This document shows positions 1 through 7,525 of a stretch of 53,999 bases of DNA, piece by piece. Made by a program: the position numbers and the translations under genes. Below the pieces are notes generated by a model. That model was not told the DNA's origin and made no database searches. It was given only the letters and a program-made list of their open reading frames with translations. Where the stretch lies: the NCBI RefSeq assembly GCF_019800005.1, contig NZ_JABGCL010000030.1, positions 1-53,999 of the forward strand. Reading direction: 5' to 3'. Origin of the DNA: Geminicoccus harenae (lineage in GTDB: Bacteria > Pseudomonadota > Alphaproteobacteria > Geminicoccales > Geminicoccaceae). How positions within the stretch are numbered: position 1 is the stretch's first letter; every line of letters starts with the position of its first letter.

Positions 1-140
1 TCGGCTGGATGGTTCGCTGGCGCCGCCTGGTGCGGGACTACGAGGCCAGGCTCGATGTGTCCGAAGCCTTCATCCACGTCGCCATGGGCAGCCTGCTGCT
101 ACGCCGCATCAGCCACCCATAGCCATTCTCAAACGGGCTC
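1..140 (+). mobile_element. 3' end of an IS5-type insertion sequence
   Basis: The window opens inside an insertion element. The transposase reading frame ends at the TAG at 120-122. Directly after it, about 123-140, the bases read on the other strand as GAGCCCGTTTGAGAATGG, which is where the terminal inverted repeat of an IS5-type element should lie. The junction with the flanking AT-rich DNA is therefore near 140/141, where the flank begins TTA. The left end of the element is outside the window, so the repeat pairing and any target duplication cannot be checked here. Confidence 0.6.
3..122 (+). CDS. IS5-family transposase, C-terminal fragment
   Basis: Only the last 39 codons are visible, and the gene starts before the window. 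The peptide carries the pattern WMVRWRRLVRDYEARLDVSE followed by a hydrophobic stretch and LLLRRISHP at the end. This is the usual C-terminal end of IS5/IS427-type DDE transposases, in which the R-W-R-R-L-x-x-D-Y-E block follows the catalytic glutamate. The catalytic residues lie upstream and are not seen, so whether the enzyme is intact is unknown. Base composition matches the host-like GC-rich background, unlike the AT-rich gene it abuts. Confidence 0.7.
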   Translation, partial: GWMVRWRRLVRDYEARLDVSEAFIHVAMGSLLLRRISHP

Positions 141-665
141 TTACCACTTGCATCAAATTTTGTATCTGCACTGTATCTAAAGAAACGAGATGGTGACCGC
201 ATTCTATCCGATGCAGACTTGGTTGAAGCAGAGCAAAGAATTGCTCGGCGCATTGACTCTGCTGCGGACTTCACTGATCTTCTGTCAGAATATAAATCTG
301 ATATCCGCAGCTTGCTATACTACTGGCATAAACATTGCCCCGGTCCGAAAATTGCACACAGTATCAATAGGACCATCAACAATGATCCCGCCGGGGCGTT
401 TCTCTTCATTAAAGCTATGATCGGAACATCAACTCTCGTAGAGACCGGGGTGTCTCATATGTCCGACTTTAATAAGGAGCATTATGAGCTGCTATCCAAT
501 TATATTGACCCTGAAATAATATTTAACATATTTACAAAAAAGTATACAGATAAAGATGATCAGGAAAGGTATCACTTTGATATGAATGACCATCCAGAAA
601 AAATACTCGCGAATCAGTTTATCTATGTTCATAAATCTGTAAAGGCAGCGACTACGTCATCTTGA
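141..665 (+). pseudogene. 3' fragment of an AT-rich foreign gene cut by the IS element
   Basis: The frame is open from the IS junction at about 141 to the stop at 663-665 (about 174 codons) with no convincing start; a TTG at 219 is the nearest candidate. The translation looks like real protein (for example GDRILSDADLVEAEQRIARR, then a C-terminal part rich in Lys, Asn, Asp, Ile and Tyr). The DNA is much more AT-rich than anything else in the window, down to roughly 30% GC around 480-600. I read it as the C-terminal part of a horizontally acquired gene disrupted by the IS. I do not recognise the family with confidence. The helical, charged C-terminus could fit a KAP-type or other defence-associated P-loop NTPase, but no P-loop is present in this fragment. 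Confidence 0.5.
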
Positions 666-817
666 TGGTGTGATGTACCGGAAATCGAATAGATGATTGT
701 TCCATACAAGGGTGCTTGGTAGCCTAAGGACAGGCTATCTCGCCTTTTCCCAGCAGAACGATAACATGACGGATCCTGACCCTGATCAAGTGCAGAAATC
801 GCCGGTGTAGGCGCCGG

Positions 818-1243
818 TCAGCCACCTGCCCCGACACGCCGCCCACTCATGCAGCACTCCAGCGTATCCGCTGGCAGCATACCGAGCTGCATGAAGAAGC
901 CCACGAAGTCGAAATGGTCGTACGCCTCCACGACCTTCCCGTCGACGATTCGTGCCTGGATGCTGCCGCGCATGCTCGCTTCGCGCCCGTCCGCCATCCG
1001 CCCGGTGAAGGTGCACAAGGCCGCCAGCCAGCCGTCCTGCTCGATGCAGTGGTCCACGTCGAGCCGCGTCTCCGACAGGAGCTGGCACACCTGCTGATGG
1101 AACTGCTTGTACTGCTCCGGCCCCCGCAGCGGCTGCGGGCCGGCGCTGTGCACGCAGCATTCGGACGCGCACATCTCGTCGATCGCGGCACTGTCCCGCT
1201 CGGCCCACACTCTTCTCGCCCAGTCCTCCAGGGAAAACGGCAT
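818..1243 (-). CDS. NTF2-like (SnoaL-type) protein, copy A
   Basis: This 141-residue protein has the length and pattern of the NTF2-like/SnoaL fold: an N-terminal helix (WARRVWAERD...AIDEMCA), a GPEQYKQFHQ segment, then beta strands with C-IEQDGWLAALCTFTGRMADG and the DHFDF strand typical of polyketide-cyclase-like or nuclear-transport-factor-like domains. It ends in LECCMSG, with paired cysteines shared with the neighbour at 1353-1778. The start is fixed by a strong GAGGGAGG site about 6 bases upstream. The fold usually makes a small ligand pocket for hydration, isomerisation or cyclisation, and the substrate is unknown. It is clearly a tandem duplicate of the next gene. Confidence 0.75.
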   Translation of the reverse strand: MPFSLEDWARRVWAERDSAAIDEMCASECCVHSAGPQPLRGPEQYKQFHQQVCQLLSETRLDVDHCIEQDGWLAALCTFTGRMADGREASMRGSIQARIVDGKVVEAYDHFDFVGFFMQLGMLPADTLECCMSGRRVGAGG

Positions 1244-1286
1244 GTCCTACCTCCCTCGGCCGCGGCCGGACCTTGTTGGTGGCCGC

Positions 1287-1295
1287 AGCATAGCA
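1287..1295 (-). promoter_or_regulatory. Candidate -10 region of NTF2-like copy A
   Basis: On the minus strand this reads TGCTATGCT. It lies about 44 bases upstream of the start codon at 1243. The same nine bases occur at 1823-1831, about 45 bases upstream of the paralogous gene. TATGCT is a plausible sigma-70 -10 hexamer. No convincing -35 element is seen, so this rests on its conserved position across the duplication. Confidence 0.3.
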
Positions 1296-1352
1296 CGGGC
1301 TGGTGCTGTGGATGAGCGGAACCGCTACCGGAGAAGCCGCCGCCGGCTCTCG

Positions 1353-1778
1353 TCAGCCATCCGCCCCGACCGGCCGTCCGCTCATGCAGCACTCCAGCGT
1401 GTCGGCCGGCACCAGTCCCAGTTGCGTGAAGAAGCCCAGCAGGTCGAAATGATTGTGGGCCTCCAGGATCTTCCCGCCGGCGACCCGCGCATAGATCACG
1501 CCATCCGCACTGGCTTCCCGCCCGTCGGCCATCCGCCCGCTGAAGGTGCACAAGGCCGCGAGCTGGCCGTCCTGCTCGATATGCTGGCGCACGACCAGCC
1601 TGGTTTCCTGAAGGAGGCCGCAAAGGACCTGGTGGAAGGCCCTGAACTGCTCGGGCCCCACCAGCGGCTTGGGGCCAAGGCCATAGGCCTTGCAGTCGGG
1701 CGCGCACATCTCGTCGATCGCGGCGGCGTCCCGCTCCGTCCACACCCGCCGTGCCCAGGTCTCCAGCGTCGCCCGCAT
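1353..1778 (-). CDS. NTF2-like (SnoaL-type) protein, copy B
   Basis: This 141-residue paralogue of the downstream gene at 818-1243 aligns end to end without gaps (WARRVW-ERD-AAIDEMCA, IEQDG-LAALCTF-GRMADGREAS, ADTLECCMSG). I place the start at 1778, not at an upstream in-frame ATG (1805), because it matches the paralogue's start and has GGGGAGGTG five bases upstream. Both copies are in the same direction, 109 bases apart. The strongly conserved regions include the dimer and pocket strands and the C-terminal Cys-Cys pair. Small-molecule binding or an isomerase-like reaction is likely from the fold, and the substrate cannot be predicted. Confidence 0.75.
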   Translation of the reverse strand: MRATLETWARRVWTERDAAAIDEMCAPDCKAYGLGPKPLVGPEQFRAFHQVLCGLLQETRLVVRQHIEQDGQLAALCTFSGRMADGREASADGVIYARVAGGKILEAHNHFDLLGFFTQLGLVPADTLECCMSGRPVGADG

Positions 1779-1822
1779 GCCGCACCTCCCCAAGGTCGCA
1801 GCCATCCCTCGTCACGGGATGG

Positions 1823-1831
1823 AGCATAGCA
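1823..1831 (-). promoter_or_regulatory. Candidate -10 region of NTF2-like copy B
   Basis: This is the minus-strand TGCTATGCT again, about 45 bases upstream of the start at 1778 and identical to the element before copy A. Its preservation at the same distance suggests that the duplicated unit included its own promoter. Confidence 0.3.
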
Positions 1832-1859
1832 TGGGCGGGCCGCGCTGGAACGGTTCGCC

Positions 1860-2273
1860 TCAGCCGTCCACCCGCGCCGCGTTGATCTCGATCAGGTGGC
1901 CGTCCGGGTCGAGGATATAGGCCTGCGGGTAGCCCACGATCGAGTTCGGCCGCAGCAGCATGCAGTGCGGGTCGTCCCGTGCCACGTCGTCGCGATAGCC
2001 CAGCCTGCGCAACCTCTCGATCGCGGCGGTGAAGCTCGTGACCCGGATCGCGAAATGGGTGTCGCCGGCATCCACCGTGCGCGGCCGGCCCGGGTTCGCC
2101 TGCGCGTCGCCGATCAGATGGAGCTCCCGGTTGCCCAGCCGGAACCAAGCGCCCGGGAAGGAGAAGGGCGGCCGCTCGATCTGCTCCAGGCCGATCACCT
2201 CGGCATAGAACCGCATCGAGCGCGCGAGGTCGCCGACCCGCAGGCTGATGTGATGCAGGGTCTCGATGTCCAT
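1860..2273 (-). CDS. VOC-family (glyoxalase/dioxygenase fold) protein
   Basis: This 137-residue protein is one vicinal-oxygen-chelate unit. MDIETLHHISLRVGDLARSM with FYAEVIGLEQIERPP is the first beta-alpha-beta-beta-beta module, and FAIRVTSFTAAIERLRRLGY through QAYILDPDGHLIEINAA is the second. Candidate metal ligands are the His of HHISLRV, the His in THFAIRV and the Glu of HLIEIN, as in glyoxalase I, fosfomycin resistance proteins and extradiol dioxygenases. GAGGGACGAGG immediately upstream supports this start over an upstream in-frame ATG. It is a single-domain protein, so probably a homodimer, and the substrate is unknown. Confidence 0.8.
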   Translation of the reverse strand: MDIETLHHISLRVGDLARSMRFYAEVIGLEQIERPPFSFPGAWFRLGNRELHLIGDAQANPGRPRTVDAGDTHFAIRVTSFTAAIERLRRLGYRDDVARDDPHCMLLRPNSIVGYPQAYILDPDGHLIEINAARVDG

Positions 2274-2393
2274 CCTCGTCCCTCCCCGTCCGGGCTCGAC
2301 CCGTCCTTCCCGCGGCACCGGAGCCCTTGGCGGGGACGGCCCGGAACATGTGGTAGCCGAGCGCCCCTGTTCCGTGAAGCTGCCGCCTGCCGG

Positions 2394-3134
2394 CTACTTC
2401 AGCTTCGCCGCGATCTCCTTCGCGATGATCGCCTGGCCCTTCTTCCCGAAATGATTGCCGTCGAAATAGAGATGGGTCGAGGCGGAGCGCTTCTTGTCCG
2501 CCACCGTCACATGGGTGAAGCCGTAGCTCTTCTTGTTCTTGGCCACATGCTCGAACCGGTTGAACAGGTCGACCGTCACGACATTGCTGCGCTCAGCCGC
2601 GAGGCTGCGCAGGAACGCGTTCCAGCTCTTCACCCGTGCCACCGAGTTCCTGGTCTGCATCGGGTTGCGGCTCCAGTCATGGAGCTGGCAGAGCAGGATC
2701 CGCCGCTTGCCCTTCGCCAGCCCCTGCGCGATCAGCCGGTCCAGCGCGATCCGGTAATGGTTCATGGCAGCACCCAGCGGCCGGAACGTATTGATGTCGT
2801 TATAGCCGAAATAGATCACCGTCCGGTCGGGCAGGCCCTTGGACTTGTGCTTGGCGATCCAGTCGTCCACCTGCCGGTCCAGCGTCCGGGAGCTGTTGAA
2901 GCCTTCCGCCGTGGCGCCCGAGACGCCCATGTTGACCAGCACCTTGGCCTTGCGGTCGCTGTGCAGCTGGTCGGCCCAGCTCGGCACGCCTTCGCGCATC
3001 GAGCGGGTATAGCTGTCGCCGAATGCCACCAGGGTCGGCTGGTGTGAGGCCGAAGCCGGCTGGCCGCCCAGCGTCAGGCTGCCGAGCATGCCGCCGAGCA
3101 GGGCCAGCGACCCGCGCCGGGTGAGTTCCGTCAT
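2394..3134 (-). CDS. Exported SGNH/GDSL-type hydrolase
   Basis: A protein of about 246 residues. The N-terminus TRRGSLALLGGMLGSLTLGG followed by QPASAS is a signal sequence with a twin Arg, possibly Tat-exported. The mature domain begins VAFGDSYTRS, the block I nucleophile motif (GDS). Further on, YFGYNDIN provides the block III Asn and DGNHFGKKG the block V Asp/His dyad. These are the marks of an SGNH esterase or lipase acting on acyl or acetyl esters outside the cytoplasm. Start chosen for the GAGGAGC site eight bases upstream. It lies 120 bases upstream of the VOC gene on the same strand, and no shared pathway is evident. Confidence 0.8.
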   Translation of the reverse strand: MTELTRRGSLALLGGMLGSLTLGGQPASASHQPTLVAFGDSYTRSMREGVPSWADQLHSDRKAKVLVNMGVSGATAEGFNSSRTLDRQVDDWIAKHKSKGLPDRTVIYFGYNDINTFRPLGAAMNHYRIALDRLIAQGLAKGKRRILLCQLHDWSRNPMQTRNSVARVKSWNAFLRSLAAERSNVVTVDLFNRFEHVAKNKKSYGFTHVTVADKKRSASTHLYFDGNHFGKKGQAIIAKEIAAKLK

Positions 3135-3256
3135 GAGCTTGCTCCTCTGACCGATGACCTGGCTGCGCGGCGCCGGCCTGGCCCCGCCACGCAGGATCAA
3201 CCTGCCGGAGGACCGGGCCAGTGCCAATCATTTCCGGAAATAGCGTAAATGCCCTG

Positions 3257-4012
3257 TCAGACCATCACGTCGCCGCCATTGGGCGAGAGGGTCTGGCCGA
3301 CATAGAAGGAGCCGGCATCGGAGGCGAGCAGCAGGGCGGTGGGCGCGATCTCGCCGACCTGGCCGAACCGGCCGATCGGCAACTGCGCCTGCTTCATCGC
3401 CCGCCAGCTGTCGGACATGCCATTGAGCAGGTCGGTCTCGATCGGCCCCGGCGCGATCCCGTTCACCGTCACCCCATGCGGCGCCCCCTCATAGGCGAGT
3501 GCCCGGGTGAAGCCGACGATGCCGGCCTTGGCGGCGCAGTAATGGGCAAGACCCGGCGCACCCTTGTAGGCCAGCTGCGAGGCGATGTTGATCACCCGGC
3601 CAAAGCCGCGCCGGACCATGTCGGGAAAGAAGGCGTGGGTGACCAGGAAGGTGCCGCGCAGATGGACCGCGATCATCCGGTCCCACTCCGCCACGCTCAG
3701 CTCGGTGAACGCCCGGTCGCCACCGATCCCGGCACAGTTGACCAGGATGTCGACCTGGCCCAGCTCGGCCCGCGCCCAGGCCGCCATGGCCGCGACCTCG
3801 TCCTCGTTCGCCACGTCGCAGGCGGTAGCCGAAGCCCGAAAGCCCTGGCCCTCCAGCTTCCGGCACAGGGTCGCAGCACCCGCCTCGTCGCCGTAATGGC
3901 ACAAGGCCAGCTTCGCCCCGTGCCGGGCGAACAGCTCGACGATCGCCCCGCCGATCCCCCGGCTGCCGCCCGTCACCAATGCTGTCCGCCCCGCCAGCGA
4001 GAACGTGTCCAT
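3257..4012 (-). CDS. Short-chain dehydrogenase/reductase, FabG-like
   Basis: A classical SDR of 251 residues. It has the N-terminal cofactor motif TGGSRGIG, the structural motif NCAG (usually NNAG), the catalytic Ser in INIASQ, and YCAAK carrying the catalytic Tyr and Lys. The C-terminal PNGGDVMV is usual for FabG-like enzymes. An Asp or Arg that would decide NAD versus NADP is not obvious after beta-2 (LCHYGDEAG). It could reduce a 3-oxoacyl thioester or oxidise a secondary alcohol or sugar. A TTG codon precedes the ATG; GGGAGG lies seven bases upstream of the ATG, so the ATG at 4012 is preferred. Confidence 0.85.
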   Translation of the reverse strand: MDTFSLAGRTALVTGGSRGIGGAIVELFARHGAKLALCHYGDEAGAATLCRKLEGQGFRASATACDVANEDEVAAMAAWARAELGQVDILVNCAGIGGDRAFTELSVAEWDRMIAVHLRGTFLVTHAFFPDMVRRGFGRVINIASQLAYKGAPGLAHYCAAKAGIVGFTRALAYEGAPHGVTVNGIAPGPIETDLLNGMSDSWRAMKQAQLPIGRFGQVGEIAPTALLLASDAGSFYVGQTLSPNGGDVMV

Positions 4013-4082
4013 CAAGCGCCTCCCTTTCCGGCCGTTCGCCTGCCGGCCAGGGGGTCGACTAGCCCTGCCGTGGCCGGCTGGT

Positions 4083-4385
4083 CTAGCCCACCCGCAGCAG
4101 CTCGACCTCGGGCGGTGCGGTCAGGATCTCGCTGAAGGCGTGCATCCAGTCGCTGGTTTCCTGGTCCGAGTGGACCCCGCGGCTGCGGAACTGGTCGAGC
4201 TGGTCCAGGCTGGCCAGCTCGACCTCGAACTGCAGGGCGGCCCCGCCCGGGCCGCGGGTCAGCGGGATCAGCAGGCGCGCGTTCAGCCCGTTCTTCCGCG
4301 CGGCCTCCAGCTCGCGCTGGATGAACTCGATCGCCCGCTGGCGATCCACCGGCATGACGTCATAGGAGAACCGGGCAAGATACAT
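4083..4385 (-). CDS. Small dimeric alpha/beta-barrel-like protein of unknown function
   Basis: A 100-residue protein starting MYLARFSYDVMPVDRQRAI, preceded by GAGGAGG nine bases upstream, which rules out the longer in-frame ATG. The pattern beta (MYLARFSYDV), helix (DRQRAIEFIQRELEAARKNG), beta (ARLLIPLTR), beta (ALQFEVELAS), helix (LDQLDQFRS, SDWMHAFSEIL), beta (VELLRVG) is that of a ferredoxin-like domain such as NIPSNAP, Dabb or ABM proteins. No catalytic residues can be named. It lies between an SDR and a universal stress protein on the same strand. Confidence 0.65.
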   Translation of the reverse strand: MYLARFSYDVMPVDRQRAIEFIQRELEAARKNGLNARLLIPLTRGPGGAALQFEVELASLDQLDQFRSRGVHSDQETSDWMHAFSEILTAPPEVELLRVG

Positions 4386-4482
4386 GGGCTGCCTCCTCTG
4401 CCAGATCCCCGGCCGGCGGCTCGGCCGCACCGGGCCTGGCGAGGCAACCGCTTAAGCAGGGCCGCGTTCCGCCGGGTCCCGC

Positions 4483-5346
4483 CTACAGCACCGGCAGGGC
4501 CAGCACCGCCCGGCCGGCCTGGCGCAGCACCTGCTCAGTGGTGCTGCCGCGCAGCCCGTCCAGGAAGCTGTCATGGCCATGGGTCGCCATCACGATCAGG
4601 TCGGCATCGAGCCGCCCGGCCGTGGCGACGATGCCCGGCACCACGGCACCCCCGGCGCTCGCCCGGCGAAGCCGCTGCTCCTGCCCGGGTGCCACCGTCA
4701 CGCTGGGCGCCCGGTCGGCGGGCCCGACATGCAGCAGGTGGACCAGCGCATCCGCACAGCCCAGCAGGTCGGCCAGGGCGAAGGCGGCCTCGACCGCCTC
4801 GTGCTGCGGGGTCGCGTGATCCACCGGCACCAGGAGGTTGCGCAGCCGGGCGCGCCCGGTGGCCGCATCGACGAAGCCCCGCCCCTCCGGCGGCAGGAAC
4901 AGGGCCGGCACATCGTTATGTCGCGCCAGCTCCTCGGCGATCGAGCCGCTCAACAGCCGCGCCAGGCCGCCCCGGGCGCGGGTCGCCAGCACCAGGAGGT
5001 CGCAGCCATGCTCGTCCAGGAACTGCTCGAGCGCCGCCACCGGGTTGCTGCCGGGCACCAGCTTCTTCGACACCCGGATGCCCAGCACGCCAGCGATGGC
5101 GCCGCGCGGCGTCGCCGGGTCGACCATGCCCCAGCGCGACAGCAAGGACCGCACCCCGCGAAAGCCGGTCCAGTCCGGGTCCTGGCCCGCCTCCGGGTCG
5201 CCGGCATGGACGATGCCGAGATGGCCCTTGCAAGCCAGGGTCAGGGCCAACGCGTGGGCGAACGCCCTCTCGCCCAGGGGGGTGAGGTCGGTCGGGTGGA
5301 TGATGTCGGCGAGGGTCGGCGCCCCGCTGCTGTCGACCAGGCTCAT
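4483..5346 (-). CDS. Tandem-domain universal stress protein (UspA family)
   Basis: This 287-residue protein has two Usp units. The first runs from about residue 10 (ADIIHPTDLTPLGERAFAHA) to about 150 (LLVLATRARGGLARLLSGSI, then ALFLPP). The second begins LRNLLVPVDHATPQHEAVEA and ends LIVMATHGHDSFLDGLRGST with EQVLRQAGRAVLALPVL. Both units keep the G-x2-G-x9-G-S/T type nucleotide loop, best in the second (HGHDSFLDGLRGSTTE), so ATP binding is likely. Such proteins accumulate under starvation or respiratory and oxidative stress. The start at MSLVDSSG is chosen because the first beta strand begins ten residues later; the preceding in-frame stretch does not look like Usp. Confidence 0.85.
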   Translation of the reverse strand: MSLVDSSGAPTLADIIHPTDLTPLGERAFAHALALTLACKGHLGIVHAGDPEAGQDPDWTGFRGVRSLLSRWGMVDPATPRGAIAGVLGIRVSKKLVPGSNPVAALEQFLDEHGCDLLVLATRARGGLARLLSGSIAEELARHNDVPALFLPPEGRGFVDAATGRARLRNLLVPVDHATPQHEAVEAAFALADLLGCADALVHLLHVGPADRAPSVTVAPGQEQRLRRASAGGAVVPGIVATAGRLDADLIVMATHGHDSFLDGLRGSTTEQVLRQAGRAVLALPVL

Positions 5347-5509
5347 CGCGCGCGCATTCTCCTGCAGGCCTGCCCAAGGTGGCGGATGACGGATGATGCC
5401 AGCCCGTGGCGCCGGCGTGCCACTTTGCCGGCCCGGCCGCACCGTTCATAGTCGCATCCCGCCGGGCCCGAACATCGGTCCCTGCTCCCCCTTGCCGAGG
5501 AAGTCGCCC

Positions 5510-5695
5510 ATGTCCGCCCGGATCCTGCTGCTCGCCCTGCTGGCCCTGCCGCTCCTCGGCTGCAACGCCCGCACGGAGGCGCGCGAGGACCACAAGGCCT
5601 GCGTGCGCGAAGGCTTCCCGCCCGACACCTACGAGTTCGACAAGTGCATGGAGCGCCGCGCCCTGCATCGCGACAAGGAGGAGGACGCGCTCTAG
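5510..5695 (+). CDS. Small lipoprotein
   Basis: A 61-residue protein with a textbook lipoprotein signal: Arg after the start, then LLLALLALPLLGC, with the lipobox Leu-Leu-Gly-Cys at about residues 15-18. The mature part is about 44 residues, charged, with two more cysteines (HKACVREG and FDKCMERR) spaced 18 residues apart that could form a disulfide. GAGGAAG precedes the ATG. Its last four bases overlap the stop of the convergent GNAT gene. The function is unknown; a periplasmic membrane anchoring is inferred from the signal only. Confidence 0.75.
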   Translation: MSARILLLALLALPLLGCNARTEAREDHKACVREGFPPDTYEFDKCMERRALHRDKEEDAL

Positions 5696-6201
5696 GGAGA
5701 ACTACCCGCCGGCGCAGCACCCGCTTCGTCCAGCTGCTTCTCCACCGCGTAATTGTGGATCGGCACACCGGTGACGGTGAACTCTCGCTTCGCGGTGACC
5801 TGGAATCCCAGGCGCAGGAAGAACCGGTGTGCCCGCTCGCTGGCCTCGGCATGGAGCCGGGTCAAATGCTGCGCCCGGGCCACTTGCTCCAGCTCGGCAT
5901 AGAGTCGCTGGGCAACCCCTGTCCCGGCCACCTCCGGTGCGGCATAGAAGAAGTGGATGTGGCCGTCCCGTTCCAGGTCGGCGAACGCGACGGGCAGGTC
6001 GGCCTCATCCACCGCGACCAGCCGGGTGCGCCCGTCGTCGCTGAGCGCATGCAACTGCTCCGGAGAAGGGCAGAGCGATGCCCAAGCCGCCACCTGTGCC
6101 GCTGAATAGTCGCGCGACCCCAGCTCCCGGACTGAGCGCAGATAGAGCGTGGCCAGCAGCTGCGCATCCCTTGGGGCATAGGGACGGATCGTCGCCGGCA
6201 A
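5692..6201 (-). CDS. GNAT-family N-acetyltransferase
   Basis: A 169-residue single GNAT domain. IRPYAPRDAQLLATLYLRSV is the N-terminal beta1-alpha1. Motif A, the acetyl-CoA pyrophosphate loop, is FFYAAPEVAGTGVAQRLYAE (the usual Q/R-x-x-G-x-G/A appears as V-A-G-T-G-V-A). Motif B follows as LHAEASERAHRFFLRLGFQV. The sequence resembles the subgroup described as PhnO/YafP-like acetyltransferases (YSAAQVAAWA near residue 33). The acceptor substrate cannot be read from sequence. It overlaps the convergent lipoprotein gene by four bases. Confidence 0.8.
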   Translation of the reverse strand: MPATIRPYAPRDAQLLATLYLRSVRELGSRDYSAAQVAAWASLCPSPEQLHALSDDGRTRLVAVDEADLPVAFADLERDGHIHFFYAAPEVAGTGVAQRLYAELEQVARAQHLTRLHAEASERAHRFFLRLGFQVTAKREFTVTGVPIHNYAVEKQLDEAGAAPAGSSP

Positions 6202-6228
6202 GGTGCTTCTCCCTGAAAACTTTCTGCG

Positions 6229-6990
6229 TCAGGCCGGACGGGGCCCGGTGGCAGCGCTGCCGGCACGCCGATAGACCAGGTTGAAGATCCGGGTGCCCTC
6301 GACGGCCCGGACATGGTTGCCCGGCACATCGTCGTCGCGGACCAGCCCGCCCGCTTCCAGGACTTGTGCGATCTGCCCGACCTCACGCTGGTCGTTCAGG
6401 TCGACCTCGACCAGCACGGAGCGCAGGCGCGGATCGGCGAAGGTCCGCGCCCCGCCCTGCACCACCGCGGTCTCGAGCCCATCCACGTCGATCTTGACGT
6501 GGTTGGGGAAGGTGGCGCCGAACTCGCCCACCAGCATGTCGATCGACAGCGCGATCGCACCCTGGCGCCAGGCCGGGGTGAAGCGCTCGCCCTTGTAGTC
6601 CTTGGCCTCGCCGAACGTGTGCAGTGCCGTGCCGACCAGATGGTCGCGCATCTGCATGGCATCCAGCCGGGCCGCCCGGTCCAGCGCTAGACAATAGGCC
6701 TGCACCAGCCCGTCGATCCCGTTCAGCACGATGTTGCTGTTCAGGCCGAAATAGTTGGCGGCAGCCGGCTCGAACGCCAGTACGCGGCAGCCGCGAATGA
6801 TCGCAGCGTAAAGGGCATAGACCCCGATATTGGCACCGATGTCCCACAGCACCTCGTCCGGCGCCATCCGGTCCAGCCAGGCGATGGTGCCCGGCTCCTT
6901 CTGCAGGAGCCATTTCGCCCGCCCCAGCACGGTGTCGTTCGGGCAGTCGAAGCGGATGGTGCGGTCGCCGATGGGCAGGCTGAATTCCAT
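6229..6990 (-). CDS. FkbM-family SAM-dependent methyltransferase
   Basis: A 253-residue class I methyltransferase. DIGANIGVYALYAA at about residue 51 is motif I (SAM binding), RVLAFEP is motif II with its acidic ribose contact, and NHVKIDVDGLE near residue 163 is the conserved I-D-V-[DE]-G-x-E of FkbM proteins. FkbM enzymes O-methylate sugars or secondary metabolites. No glycan cluster is adjacent; the next genes are a GNAT and, 535 bases upstream, an oxidoreductase. The stop at 6229 is 28 bases from the GNAT start, so the two may be cotranscribed. Confidence 0.85.
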   Translation of the reverse strand: MEFSLPIGDRTIRFDCPNDTVLGRAKWLLQKEPGTIAWLDRMAPDEVLWDIGANIGVYALYAAIIRGCRVLAFEPAAANYFGLNSNIVLNGIDGLVQAYCLALDRAARLDAMQMRDHLVGTALHTFGEAKDYKGERFTPAWRQGAIALSIDMLVGEFGATFPNHVKIDVDGLETAVVQGGARTFADPRLRSVLVEVDLNDQREVGQIAQVLEAGGLVRDDDVPGNHVRAVEGTRIFNLVYRRAGSAATGPRPA

Positions 6991-7525
6991 GGGCCGGACC
7001 AGAGCATGGCGTCGGGCCCGAGGCCAGAGGTTTCGGGAAGGCGGTCTGCCTTGCTGGTAGCCTCATCCTGCGTCGGCCAGGAGCGTCAGCTTGTGGGTGA
7101 TGATGCGCAGGATCGCTTCGCGTCGTCGCATTATGGCCGAGTGTGCTGCCGGGGCGGCATCGGCCTGACGTTGGCGCTGGTCGGTGGCCGAAAAGGCGTG
7201 GTGCAATGCGTGCCGACGGGACACCCTGTCGATGTCGATAGACGCCACCGCATGGCCGGCGTGAAGTCCAGTCGTCCCTGGCTCGGGCGGATGCTGCCAC
7301 CGCGACGGTGATCAGGTAGGAGCGGCGCCTTCCCAGCCGTTGCCTCCGGCCGCCTATCCTGCCGGTGACCTGCCTCGGCTCAATGCAGACCAGGCGACCC
7401 CACCTGACGTGTCACGTATCCTCTTAACCTCCTCGTTCGTCGGCAAGCCACAGGGGGCGCAGGAGGAGGAGCACATTTGCACGAACGAACCCGAGACGGC
7501 ACCGTCAAGCCTGGTCGGCTCACCG
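6991..7525. other. Intergenic region without a supported gene
   Basis: I see no open frame here with host-like coding character, a ribosome site or a recognisable family. One minus-strand 61-codon frame (7063-7248) has no shine-dalgarno and no resemblance I can name. The stretch must contain the promoter of the FkbM gene and the 3' end of the Gfo/Idh/MocA transcript. A decayed gene is possible given its length. Confidence 0.5.

Noticed and set aside
847..2349. Long open frame on the minus strand (500 codons) across the NTF2-like genes
   Set aside because: It is a shadow of the three real minus-strand genes in another frame; composition is Arg/Gly/Ala-rich and repeats itself because those genes are duplicated.
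7063..7248. 61-codon minus-strand frame in the intergenic region
   Set aside because: No ribosome site, no family resemblance and Ala/Arg-rich translation like the many chance frames of GC-rich DNA.
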